From the NCBI RefSeq assembly GCF_010091925.1, contig NZ_WVID01000012.1, forward strand, positions 212,506-276,505: 64,000 bases of DNA, given 5' to 3'. The DNA is from Nostoc sp. B(2019). GTDB taxonomy: Bacteria > Cyanobacteriota > Cyanobacteriia > Cyanobacteriales > Nostocaceae. This document shows, in pieces, positions 52,500-60,644 of the stretch. Within the stretch, counting starts at the first letter, position 1. Every line of letters starts with the position of its first letter. Made by a program: the position numbers and the translations under genes. The notes under the pieces were generated by a model. The model searched no databases. It was not told the DNA's origin and was given only the letters and a program-made list of their open reading frames with translations.

Positions 52500-53204
52500 T
52501 TATTTAACCTCTTCATACCAAATACCCACTGTCTCAAAAGCAACATAAGCAAGCTTGAGAAAATTCACAACTCGTTGTTTACCAAGAACGCCAAATTCTT
52601 TATACTCTCGCGCTTGAGCAAAGGTCAGGCGATTTTGGTCAATTATATTTCTTTCTCTGTACGCCAGTTTCGGAAAATCTACAACCTGAATCTTATATTT
52701 GTTCACTAAATTTTGAATAGTCATGTCAGACTCAACATACTCCCAATCGTCACACAGTCCTAAATTCCTGACCATCACATGAGGGATGTTGTCGCCGTAG
52801 GTATTCACTGACTGAACAAACAGATTCAGGCTGTCATATCCTCCTGTAGACACAAACCACTTGCAAAACCTTACGCCTTCAGAATTCCCCAGTTCAATTA
52901 AGTGATTTCTCTCAATCCAGCCTTTTACCGCTCTATGTGATTGAGCTGCTAAATTCACAATTACTGGTTTAGACATTGCTATTTCAAAGATTCTATCTGC
53001 TTTATCAGCTAGCCGTTCATCTTCAGTAAACACAGCATACTGACATATCTCCTTATAGACACCAGCGACATCAGGATTAGACCTATCAGTCTCCACAGGT
53101 ACAAACGGTATTCTCTTATCCAGACAATATTGAATCATTGTTCTGGTTAGTAGAGACTTCCCTACTCCACCCTTCTCACCATCCACTAAATGAATTGTCG
53201 GCAT
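52500..53204 (-). CDS. ParA/MobD-like P-loop ATPase
   Basis: 234 residues from the ATG at 53202-53204 (MPTIHLVDGEKGGVGKSLLT); an upstream start would add 14 unlikely residues. The deviant Walker A KGGVGKS and PVETDRSNPDVAG (switch region) define the SIMIBI/ParA class. The C-terminal part (FGVLGKQRVVNFLKLAYVAF) matches proteins usually annotated as mobilisation protein MobD or CobQ/MinD-like on cyanobacterial plasmids. No relaxase or ParB-like partner gene is adjacent. It is probably a remnant or single-gene acquisition from a plasmid; the ATPase itself looks intact. Confidence 0.8.
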   Translation of the reverse strand: MPTIHLVDGEKGGVGKSLLTRTMIQYCLDKRIPFVPVETDRSNPDVAGVYKEICQYAVFTEDERLADKADRIFEIAMSKPVIVNLAAQSHRAVKGWIERNHLIELGNSEGVRFCKWFVSTGGYDSLNLFVQSVNTYGDNIPHVMVRNLGLCDDWEYVESDMTIQNLVNKYKIQVVDFPKLAYRERNIIDQNRLTFAQAREYKEFGVLGKQRVVNFLKLAYVAFETVGIWYEEVK

Positions 53205-53337
53205 AATAATAATGCTAATTTCTACCCAAGACTCAGCAATAACCACAGTAAAAATGCGGATATAACTGGGGTTGCTGTTGATTGTATCAGGTGTGCGCTA
53301 CAAGTAGTACTCGTCCAAAGCATGTCCTCAAGTTGTT

Positions 53338-54216
53338 TTATGAAATTGGTTCAAACACCATTTGCGGAATCAACGTTTCGCCTTGTAATTGCCCAATCCC
53401 CAAAAAGCGAGCCTCTTGCTCATATACTCGCACTATCCCGGAAAGCTCATGATTTATGGGGATTTGCTGTCCCTGACACCATTTTTGAGCAGATATTGCT
53501 GATAAAGTTACAAATGGCAAATGTTGCAACGCTGCATCAGGAATAGTAGGTTGAAATGTTCCGGCTTGTAGTTGTGCTTCTAAGTCGGTCAAGCTAAGAC
53601 TATCTGCTAAATTGAAGCCACTGCTTTGGGTACGTGTCAAAGCGGCGAGGGTTCCACCTGTTGTTAAAACTGCACCTAAATCACGAGCGATCGCTCTAAT
53701 ATATGTACCAGCACCACAAGCGATCGCTACATCCAATTCGGGAAAATCTCCTTCCCGCCAGTCCAAAATCTCTATCTGAAAAACTTCAACTGTCCGCGCT
53801 GGAACTTCTACTGTTTCACCTCTGCGTGCTAAATCATAAAGACGTTTCCCATCTACCTGAATTGCACTGTAACTTGGTGGAATTTGCTGAATCTTACCTT
53901 CAAATTGTGAAAGTGCAGTTTTTATGTCTGCAAAATTCAATCCACTACAAGATTGAGAAGTGATGATTTCACCTTGTAAATCATCGGTTGTGGTACGCAC
54001 TCCCAACCTAATAGTAGCTTTATAAGCTTTATTTTCTGATAAATACTGTAATAATCTTGTGGCTTTACCAAGTGCGATCGGTAACACGCCGGTAGCTGCT
54101 GGGTCTAATGTTCCTGCATGTCCTACACGTTTGAGGCGTAGCAGTTTCCGCACCCGCGCTACACAGTCGTGAGAAGTCCAGTCAAATGGTTTGTTTAAAT
54201 TGAGAAAACCTTGCAC
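53338..54216 (-). CDS. truB: tRNA pseudouridine(55) synthase
   Basis: 292 residues. [20 protein letters not shown] at the N-terminus, [20 protein letters not shown] near 36 (catalytic Asp in GTLDP), and [20 protein letters not shown] near 112 are diagnostic. The C-terminal region is a PUA-like domain ([20 protein letters not shown]). It makes pseudouridine 55 in the T-loop of most tRNAs. The N-terminus lies 45 bp from a MITE-like element. Length is normal. Confidence 0.97.
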   Translation of the reverse strand: MQGFLNLNKPFDWTSHDCVARVRKLLRLKRVGHAGTLDPAATGVLPIALGKATRLLQYLSENKAYKATIRLGVRTTTDDLQGEIITSQSCSGLNFADIKTALSQFEGKIQQIPPSYSAIQVDGKRLYDLARRGETVEVPARTVEVFQIEILDWREGDFPELDVAIACGAGTYIRAIARDLGAVLTTGGTLAALTRTQSSGFNLADSLSLTDLEAQLQAGTFQPTIPDAALQHLPFVTLSAISAQKWCQGQQIPINHELSGIVRVYEQEARFLGIGQLQGETLIPQMVFEPIS

Positions 54217-54260
54217 TGTAAAATTTTATAGTTTGCAGATTCAGCTATATTCTCATATTA

Positions 54261-54355
54261 GCGTTGCTGATTGAGACTATAAATTTGTGTCACGCAGAGA
54301 GAAAAAGAGTTTGAGAAACTGAATTTTGGATTTTCATACTTTGATTCAGCAACGC
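54261..54355. mobile_element. 95-bp MITE-like element
   Basis: Perfect 10-bp terminal inverted repeats gcgttgctga / tcagcaacgc; interior cacgcagagagaaaaagagt. Uninterrupted relative of the element at 20196-20435. Confidence 0.7.
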
Positions 54356-54356
54356 C

Positions 54357-54404
54357 CTAATTGCAATTATGAATTAGTAATTATTAATTATGAATTATTT
54401 TGAC
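54357..54404. repeat. 48-bp AT-rich repeat, copy 2
   Basis: Matches 51504-51551 with one difference. It overlaps the last codons and stop of the minus-strand membrane protein gene. Confidence 0.8.
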
Positions 54405-55080
54405 GTTTTTGGTGTTGTGCTTGGTTAAACTGCTTCTGTTGAAATGTTAATTGGTCGGAATCAATTGCAGGTCGCATATCCCACTGCCATTCTGCTAGTA
54501 AGAGTAAACTAATGCTCATTATTAGCCCGGTTGCGAGGAACTGCATAACACCACAATAGGGTAAAACCAATATACCTAGCAGATGAACCAATCCCATGAG
54601 AAAAAAGGTGCGCGATCGCATTCCCAATCCTGTACAGATATAGCCAATGGCACTTAATCCCAGCCACAGCGGACACAGGTTCATCAAAACCTCCCCCCAG
54701 CCAAGAAAAATGCTCAAATCAGTCAGGATCAAACCCGTTAACATCAAAATCACCCAGCCATATACAATCCAGCGCAGCTGCTCTACACTTACCCAAAACC
54801 ACGTCAAGCAAACCATGCCGACTGTACCAACTAGAGTTAGCACTGACCACAAAATCGCTTGCGAACTCCAGCTGATGGGGAGAAATTGAGCTGTCACGAA
54901 AATGCCAGATGAAATCAGACCCCAAAGAATAAATGCTTGATCAATGCGGGTATAAAATCCTGAAAAAAGGCTAAGATTTCCTACTTGGTAGTTAAGACGT
55001 ACTAGCCCCTGAAGATCCTGAAAATCAAGCTCATGCTGTTTTTCCCGCAGGAGTGGCTCAGAGTTATTGAAAAAAGTCAT
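54388..55080 (-). CDS. multi-pass membrane protein of unknown function
   Basis: 230 residues. A soluble N-terminus (~45 residues) is followed by six to seven hydrophobic segments, including FILWGLISSGIFVTAQFLPI, WVILMLTGLILTDLSIFLGW and LMGLVHLLGILVLPYCGVMQ, then a Gln-rich tail (FQQKQFNQAQHQKRQ). The last codons fall inside a dispersed repeat. No transporter or enzyme signature. It is next to truB on the same strand across a MITE-like element. Confidence 0.7.
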   Translation of the reverse strand: MTFFNNSEPLLREKQHELDFQDLQGLVRLNYQVGNLSLFSGFYTRIDQAFILWGLISSGIFVTAQFLPISWSSQAILWSVLTLVGTVGMVCLTWFWVSVEQLRWIVYGWVILMLTGLILTDLSIFLGWGEVLMNLCPLWLGLSAIGYICTGLGMRSRTFFLMGLVHLLGILVLPYCGVMQFLATGLIMSISLLLLAEWQWDMRPAIDSDQLTFQQKQFNQAQHQKRQNNS

Positions 55081-55415
55081 TTAAAGTCTATTGCTACAAG
55101 TAGTAAGGAATGAATTATTTTTCTATCTTAAGATAGATGACTTTAGTAATAATAACAGACAACAGAAAATTTTAATCAATTAAAGCGTTGTCGGATAACT
55201 TTGACGTTGCACTAGAAGTTTAGGAACTGCGGATAAAATGCCCAACCCAAAATCATTATCCTGAGATTTTGCAACACCTAATACCAATTCTCCAAAATAC
55301 GACAACAGATTTAAGCCTGGAAACCCTGACATATCTGACGCATCTTAATTACGAATTACGTAAAGCCTACGGCATAGCTACGCTTAGAGCGCAGCGGGGC
55401 GTAGCCCATTACGAA
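55081..55415. other. 335-bp intergenic region
   Basis: Contains attacgaattacg-type repeats and the gcgcagcggggcgtagccc copy at 55389-55407. A 62-codon plus-strand frame is repeat-derived. Nothing else seen. Confidence 0.6.
55389..55407. repeat. gcgcagcggggcgtagccc repeat, copy 2
   Basis: Identical 19-base motif to 19741-19759, again followed by attacgaattacg. Confidence 0.75.
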
Positions 55416-57179
55416 TTACGAATTAGTATAAGAATCAGTAGTAAGTCGCTTCGGTAAGCTGACTGTAACTTTAGTTCCTTGCCCTACTTCACTAAACAAA
55501 GCAATTTCACCACCATGTAACTCTACACAAGCTTTAGCGATCGCTAACCCTAAGCCTGTTCCAGGAATTGTATCAACGTTACTTGCACGGCTGAAGGATT
55601 GAAACAAGTTTTCTTGATCTGCGATCGGTATGCCAATTCCCTGATCTTTGATGTGAAACATCACCTCTGATTCTTTGCCAATGAGGTGGAATTCTACAGT
55701 ACCCCCAGCTGGGGAGTACTTAATTGCATTGGACATTAAGTTAACAAAGATTTGCTGTAAAAGTCCGCGATCGCCCCAGAAGCCTTTGTTATTCCCAGTA
55801 ATTTGAAAAATCACTTTGTGAAGCTCACCTACTGTCTCTCGCTCTTGTTCTATAAGCTCAGAGAAAAATTGTAGTAAATCGAGGGGCATGGGCTTAAACT
55901 TTGTCTTGTCCATCTCAAATTGATTAACTAAAAGCATGTTATCCACGAGTTTGGACATATACCTTGCTTTTTGCTCAATAATTTGCTGGAACCGCTGTTG
56001 TTTAGACTCATCCAGCCGCTCGCCATGTTTTACTAAAGTGGATGCAGCAGCCAGGATTGAAGTTAACGGCGTTCGACACTCGTGGGAAACTGTCGCCACA
56101 ATTTGGGATCTAAATGCGTTGAGTTGCTGTTCTTTGGCAAGAGCCGCTTGAGTTTGAGCCAGTAATTCAGCCTGTTGGATAGCGATCGCTAGTTGCACCG
56201 ACACTTCATAAAGCATCTCCGCATCATCAGTTTGCCACTGCGGCTCTCCTAAGTCGTGTTGGGCAATTAATAAGCCCCAAAGCTTGGGGATCGGGTTCCC
56301 GTTATTGCTCAGATTAATGGGAACCACCAAATTAGTTTTTGTATTAAATTGCTCTCTCAGGGTACGGCAATTACTCAAGCCTAGCTCGTAGACATAAGGA
56401 ATCGGTAACTGGGGATTAGAGATTGGGAAAACTCTTCCCCAGTCCTCCGTCCGCGTAGCGTCCCGTAGGGAAGTTCCGTTCGCCGGACGCCGATGCTCGA
56501 ACTTCTCTGCTTGTCCCCAATCCTCAGCTTGCTCGCGATCGCCCAGTGCTACAGTCCGCCATGATTTAACAGAGGAGGCAACTATCTTACCGCCTGCATC
56601 TGGGTTAAATTTATATACCATCACGCGATCGCACTTCAGAAGTTGCTGAACTTCGACTACAGCCGTATTTAAAATTTGCTCCAAGTTAAGAGACTGGCGA
56701 ATTCGTAGAGCAGTCGTAGCAATTAGGCGCTGTCGTTCCTGAGTTTTGCTTAGCTGAGCTTGCAAGCACGATTGCTTGATCGCGTTGCGGACTGCTAATT
56801 GCAGTACATCCTGTTTCAGCTGTTGCTTGACCAAATAATCTAAAGCACCCCGTTTCATTGCTTGCACAGCAAGTTCTTCATCACCACGCCCTGTCAACAT
56901 AATTACAGGTACAGAATTCTCAAATATCTCCTGCTTGAGCTTATCGAAGAGTTCTAACCCACTCATATCAGGTAGGCAAAAATCGAGCAGAATGATATCA
57001 CAGCGAGTTTGCTTCCATAAGGCAAGTCCGTCCTCTGCACAGTCTGCCTCCAAAATCTGGTAGGAATGGTGCGGATCTTTTGAAAGATATCGACGATAGA
57101 TTTTCCGATCCGCTGCACAATCATCGATGATCAGTAGCGTCCGTGTGTCCAACATAAAAGTATGAGGATCAGGGGGCAA
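55416..57179 (-). CDS. hybrid response regulator / GAF / histidine kinase
   Basis: 587 residues. An N-terminal receiver domain (LLIIDDCAADRKIYRRYL, phospho-Asp in IILLDFCLPDMSGLELF, to ~130) is followed by a GAF domain (LNLEQILNTAVVEVQQLLKC, WGLLIAQHDLGEPQ), a HisKA domain with His in VATVSHECRTPLTSI near 375, and HATPase_c (NLMSNAIKYSPAGGTV, GTGLGLAIAKACVELHG). Within the GAF domain is an in-frame insert (encoded ~56438-56520) rich in Arg, Asp and Thr that resembles a dispersed repeat. It lies downstream of the phytochrome and its regulator on the same strand, so it may integrate their signal. The start may be Met 9. Confidence 0.92.
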   Translation of the reverse strand: MPPDPHTFMLDTRTLLIIDDCAADRKIYRRYLSKDPHHSYQILEADCAEDGLALWKQTRCDIILLDFCLPDMSGLELFDKLKQEIFENSVPVIMLTGRGDEELAVQAMKRGALDYLVKQQLKQDVLQLAVRNAIKQSCLQAQLSKTQERQRLIATTALRIRQSLNLEQILNTAVVEVQQLLKCDRVMVYKFNPDAGGKIVASSVKSWRTVALGDREQAEDWGQAEKFEHRRPANGTSLRDATRTEDWGRVFPISNPQLPIPYVYELGLSNCRTLREQFNTKTNLVVPINLSNNGNPIPKLWGLLIAQHDLGEPQWQTDDAEMLYEVSVQLAIAIQQAELLAQTQAALAKEQQLNAFRSQIVATVSHECRTPLTSILAAASTLVKHGERLDESKQQRFQQIIEQKARYMSKLVDNMLLVNQFEMDKTKFKPMPLDLLQFFSELIEQERETVGELHKVIFQITGNNKGFWGDRGLLQQIFVNLMSNAIKYSPAGGTVEFHLIGKESEVMFHIKDQGIGIPIADQENLFQSFSRASNVDTIPGTGLGLAIAKACVELHGGEIALFSEVGQGTKVTVSLPKRLTTDSYTNS

Positions 57180-57458
57180 TATAAATCCTTTAATCCAGAT
57201 TGTGTTTATTGCATAATTCTAAAAATAATATAAAATAAGTGTAAATAAAATCTAAATTCTTTAGTGATCCTAAAGAAATCAACTGGCGTTCCTCAACAAC
57301 CACGTCAAGTTTAGGCAGTGAGAAAAAGAAAAAAAAGCTAAATCTACCAGAGACAAACAGACACAGCAATTTGGAGAGAAAAATATCTCCCTGTCTTCTC
57401 AGTTTTCTCTTTTATTTTCCTTATGTTCCTACTGCCTGATCAACAGAAAATAAGCAAA

Positions 57459-57941
57459 TTAATCCAAGACTGGCGGAGTATTAGCTTCAAGCCAATAATC
57501 CACAAATGCTTGAATCGTTTTTTTTAGTTCCTGAGCATCCATCGGCTTTACCAGATACCCATTTGCGCCCTTTTGGTAGCACAATTCAATATCTTTGGGA
57601 TTAGACGATGTGGTAAAAACAACGATGGGAATTTCTTTGAAAATCCTATCTTGCTTTAACCGCTCTAGGATGTCACGACCATCAATCCCTGGTAAATTCA
57701 GGTCGAGCAAGATCACAGAAGGTCGGAGCACAGGTTTAGGCTGGCGTAAGACTTCGCCTTTGCCGTAGGCATCGCTCTCCTGTTGATAGTCTCGATAGAG
57801 GAATTCTAAAACCTCATCCCCATTAGTACAGCGATGTATGGGGTTTTGGACAGCCATCCGCCGCATCAGCCGTTGCAGCATCCGAAAATCTTCATTGCTG
57901 TCCTCAACAACGAGCAGCGGTTCATGAAGTTTTTTTGTCAT
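57459..57941 (-). CDS. Rcp1-type response regulator
   Basis: 160 residues of the CheY-like class typical of phytochrome partners: EPLLVVEDSNEDFRMLQRLM, phospho-Asp in SVILLDLNLPGIDGRDIL near 80, VVFTTSSNPKDIELCYQKGA near 110, and an extended C-terminus (LKKTIQAFVDYWLEANTPP) for dimerisation. It has no output domain. It is 52 bp downstream of the phytochrome gene and so is its likely phospho-acceptor. Residues ~54-67 (ESDAYGKGEVLRQ) are an in-frame insert from a dispersed repeat, absent from the usual Rcp1 loop before the phospho-Asp strand. Confidence 0.93.
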   Translation of the reverse strand: MTKKLHEPLLVVEDSNEDFRMLQRLMRRMAVQNPIHRCTNGDEVLEFLYRDYQQESDAYGKGEVLRQPKPVLRPSVILLDLNLPGIDGRDILERLKQDRIFKEIPIVVFTTSSNPKDIELCYQKGANGYLVKPMDAQELKKTIQAFVDYWLEANTPPVLD

Positions 57942-57993
57942 TCGTGGTCTTAAAAGAACTTAACAAAAATATATAATTGGTGACTATCTTAAA

Positions 57994-60297
57994 CTATTCC
58001 AGCGTAAAATAGAAGGCCGAACCAACGCCCAAGGTAGACTCAACCCAGATCTGACCGTCATGTAGTTCGACAATCTTCTTAACAATAGCCAGCCCCGCAC
58101 CTGCTCCTCCCCCATATTTTTCCTGAGAATGAAGCCGTTTGAAGAGTCGGAAAATGGTTTCTAAGTGATGCTCTGGAATACCAATACCGTTATCCCGCAC
58201 ATAAAAGACGGGGAATTGGGAATGGGGAATGGGGAATGGGGATGGGGAATGGGTCAATAGTTCTTCTCCCTCTGCTCCCCCTGCTCCCCCATCCAGGTAG
58301 CCAATCTCCACCCATTGGTCTGGCTTATCGTTGTATTTAAACGCATTGCCAATTAGGTTACTGAAGACCTCATTAACAAGAACTTTGTCACACTGAATTA
58401 TTGGTAAAGGTCGAGGGATACGAATATCAACAAGCTCACAGTCTTGACGACTAGCACGAAAGACATCAATTACCTGGTCGAGTAATTCGTTAAGGTTAGT
58501 GGGCTGCTTTCGTAGTTGTGCTTGTCCTAACTGGGATAGCCGCAGCAGAGCATTAATCAGAGTTTCCATCCGTACAGATAGATTTAACACTGTCTGCAAA
58601 CATTCAATTCCGTAATCATCCAGTACTTGAACGTAGTCTTCTAGCAATACTGTCGAGAAGTTATAGATACCCCGCAGAGGTTCCTTAAGGTCGTGGGAAG
58701 CAGCATAAGCAAAAGAAGCGAGTTCTCGATTGCTGCGCTCCAACTCCTGGTTAATTTTGGCTAACTCATCTGCTTTAGAGAGTACAATACCAACGATCGC
58801 ATTTTTGAGAGCGATCGCACTGTCAAGTTCGCACGGTATCCAAGGTAGAGAAGTTAATCGTACCGTTTCTTGCCATTGTTCAAAGGATTTTCGTGGAGAA
58901 AGGGTAATATTACCATCTACCTCAATCATGGCTGCGTTTGGATTACCTGCCCAGTGTACCGTTTGGATAACTTCGGGGCGAAACCAGAGGATACAATAGC
59001 GGCGAACTTTAGAAATCCGCAGTAGTAGCAGCCCACTGGCAGTATTTTTAAAGGCAGTAGCTTCTGGGTAAAGCTTCGGCAGAGAATCGGTAGCAAACAA
59101 GTTGTCACTTTGGTTATCTGCCCACTCAATTAAGGCATGAACCTGAGCAATATCTGGTGTTGTCCCCACAAGTGTGATTTCATTATCCAAACAAACCGCT
59201 GCTCCAGAAGCGCTGACTAAATCCAGCAACCGGATTTCAGGTTTAATCAATGCATCTATAAAATTGTCTGCTTGAGAAATGGATTCTAGAAACTCAGACT
59301 GTAGCGACTTGAGCTTTACTTTATAATCCCATTCCGAATGACTAATTTTGTGCGCTAACTCCGAAGAAATAATCTGTCCCAACAACTCGCACATCTTTTG
59401 CACTTCGTAAGGAATATACTTTGGAGTTTGATGATGGCAAGAAATTAATCCCCAAAGTTGCTGCTCTTGAATGAGTGAGAGTACCATCAGAGCTGCCACT
59501 CCCATATTTTGATGATATTCAGCACAACATGAATCAAAACTTCGTAGCACAGAGTAGCTTAAATCAAGATGCTGATGTGTTGTGGGGTTTTCAGCGGGAA
59601 CTAGCTTGACAGCTTGAGTAGTCACATCGGGAATGAATCGCAGAAAGGAGCGCGTGTATAATTCCCTAGCCGGTGAAGGAATATCTGTTGCAGGATAGTG
59701 GAGTCCTAAATAAGGTGATAAATCTTCTCGTTTAACTTCGGCAATGACAGAACCCGCTCCCTGCGAGTCGAATTGATAAATCATCACCCGATCAAAGCCT
59801 GTGATTTTTTGAACTTCTTGCGCTGCCAGATGCAAAAATTCTATCAGGTTGGATGTGCTTTGCATTTTAGCGATCGCCTCACTCGCCAAAGCATGGAAGC
59901 TCAAGAAACTCAACTCAGATTTCGAGTCAGTTGGTTCTAACTCCAGAATCACAGCTTCTTCTGTATGATGAGCAATGGCATCAAAGTATCTTTCATTATT
60001 CAAAGTTGTAATTGATACTTTCAAAGCAACAGCACTACCAATTTTTTTCACCAAGCATTGCTTGACTGCTTCAACTTGTTGAGTATCAAGCAAGCAGTTC
60101 AAAGGTTGACCGAGTAAATCCTTTACCTCTTTACCCAAGTATTGTTGGGTGTTGTTACTAACTTGCAGTATCTCTAATTCTGTACTGAGTGCTATTAGTA
60201 CGCCATGAGGTTGAATAGAGCCAGGTAGATGAATAGGTTTGCGATCGTGGTTAGTCAGAAAAGTAGCTTGGGCAGTAATATCTTCAAACTGGCTCAT
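57994..60297 (-). CDS. phytochrome-type photoreceptor histidine kinase
   Basis: 767 residues: PAS (to ~120, with PIHLPGSIQPHGVLIAL), GAF (HYPATDIPSPARELY with the key Asp near 205; CHHQTPKYIPYE), PHY with the tongue motif SPRKSF, then HisKA (AYAASHDLKEPLRGI) and HATPase_c (NLIGNAFKYNDKP, GGGAGAGLAIVKKIVELHDG). The bilin-attachment stretch reads SFDSCCAEYHQNMGV: Cys 257 is at the Cph1 position, and Cys 258 replaces the usual His. The bacteriophytochrome N-terminal Cys is His 16. A Gly/Pro/Ser low-complexity insert (encoded ~58208-58300) lies inside the ATPase domain. The locus organisation resembles Anabaena AphA-RcpA. Confidence 0.93.
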   Translation of the reverse strand: MSQFEDITAQATFLTNHDRKPIHLPGSIQPHGVLIALSTELEILQVSNNTQQYLGKEVKDLLGQPLNCLLDTQQVEAVKQCLVKKIGSAVALKVSITTLNNERYFDAIAHHTEEAVILELEPTDSKSELSFLSFHALASEAIAKMQSTSNLIEFLHLAAQEVQKITGFDRVMIYQFDSQGAGSVIAEVKREDLSPYLGLHYPATDIPSPARELYTRSFLRFIPDVTTQAVKLVPAENPTTHQHLDLSYSVLRSFDSCCAEYHQNMGVAALMVLSLIQEQQLWGLISCHHQTPKYIPYEVQKMCELLGQIISSELAHKISHSEWDYKVKLKSLQSEFLESISQADNFIDALIKPEIRLLDLVSASGAAVCLDNEITLVGTTPDIAQVHALIEWADNQSDNLFATDSLPKLYPEATAFKNTASGLLLLRISKVRRYCILWFRPEVIQTVHWAGNPNAAMIEVDGNITLSPRKSFEQWQETVRLTSLPWIPCELDSAIALKNAIVGIVLSKADELAKINQELERSNRELASFAYAASHDLKEPLRGIYNFSTVLLEDYVQVLDDYGIECLQTVLNLSVRMETLINALLRLSQLGQAQLRKQPTNLNELLDQVIDVFRASRQDCELVDIRIPRPLPIIQCDKVLVNEVFSNLIGNAFKYNDKPDQWVEIGYLDGGAGGAEGEELLTHSPSPFPIPHSQFPVFYVRDNGIGIPEHHLETIFRLFKRLHSQEKYGGGAGAGLAIVKKIVELHDGQIWVESTLGVGSAFYFTLE

Positions 60298-60644
60298 GCT
60301 TATAAATCAATTGATAGCAACTGATGAGAAGCTGATTTTTACAATAACGCAATTAAATGTCACATTTCTTTAAAGTATATACTGAGCAGTATGAATCGGA
60401 TACCAGATCAATTGCACTTGTTCCCACAACCGCCTCAGAATGAATTCTGATTAAAATCTTCTAAAGAAGACTGAGTAAAGGTTTTAGTCCACGCAAGCGT
60501 GGACTTTAGCCATTAGCCAAGAAATAAATTTTTTGGCAAGAGATGGGGAGTAAATAAATTGCACAGACTTGATTATGCAGTTTAAGAAATAAATTGGCTG
60601 ATGTGTGGTGTCTACTTAAATTCCATAATCACGTTTGTGTCTGG
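60298..60644. other. 347-bp intergenic region
   Basis: Phytochrome promoter region on the minus strand and the palindrome at 60486-60505. No reading frame or RNA gene supported. Confidence 0.6.
60486..60505. repeat. short perfect palindrome
   Basis: AGTCCACGC AA GCGTGGACT, nine-bp arms with a two-base centre, in ttttagtccacg...ggactttagcc context; a known style of cyanobacterial dispersed palindrome or a tight hairpin. Confidence 0.6.
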
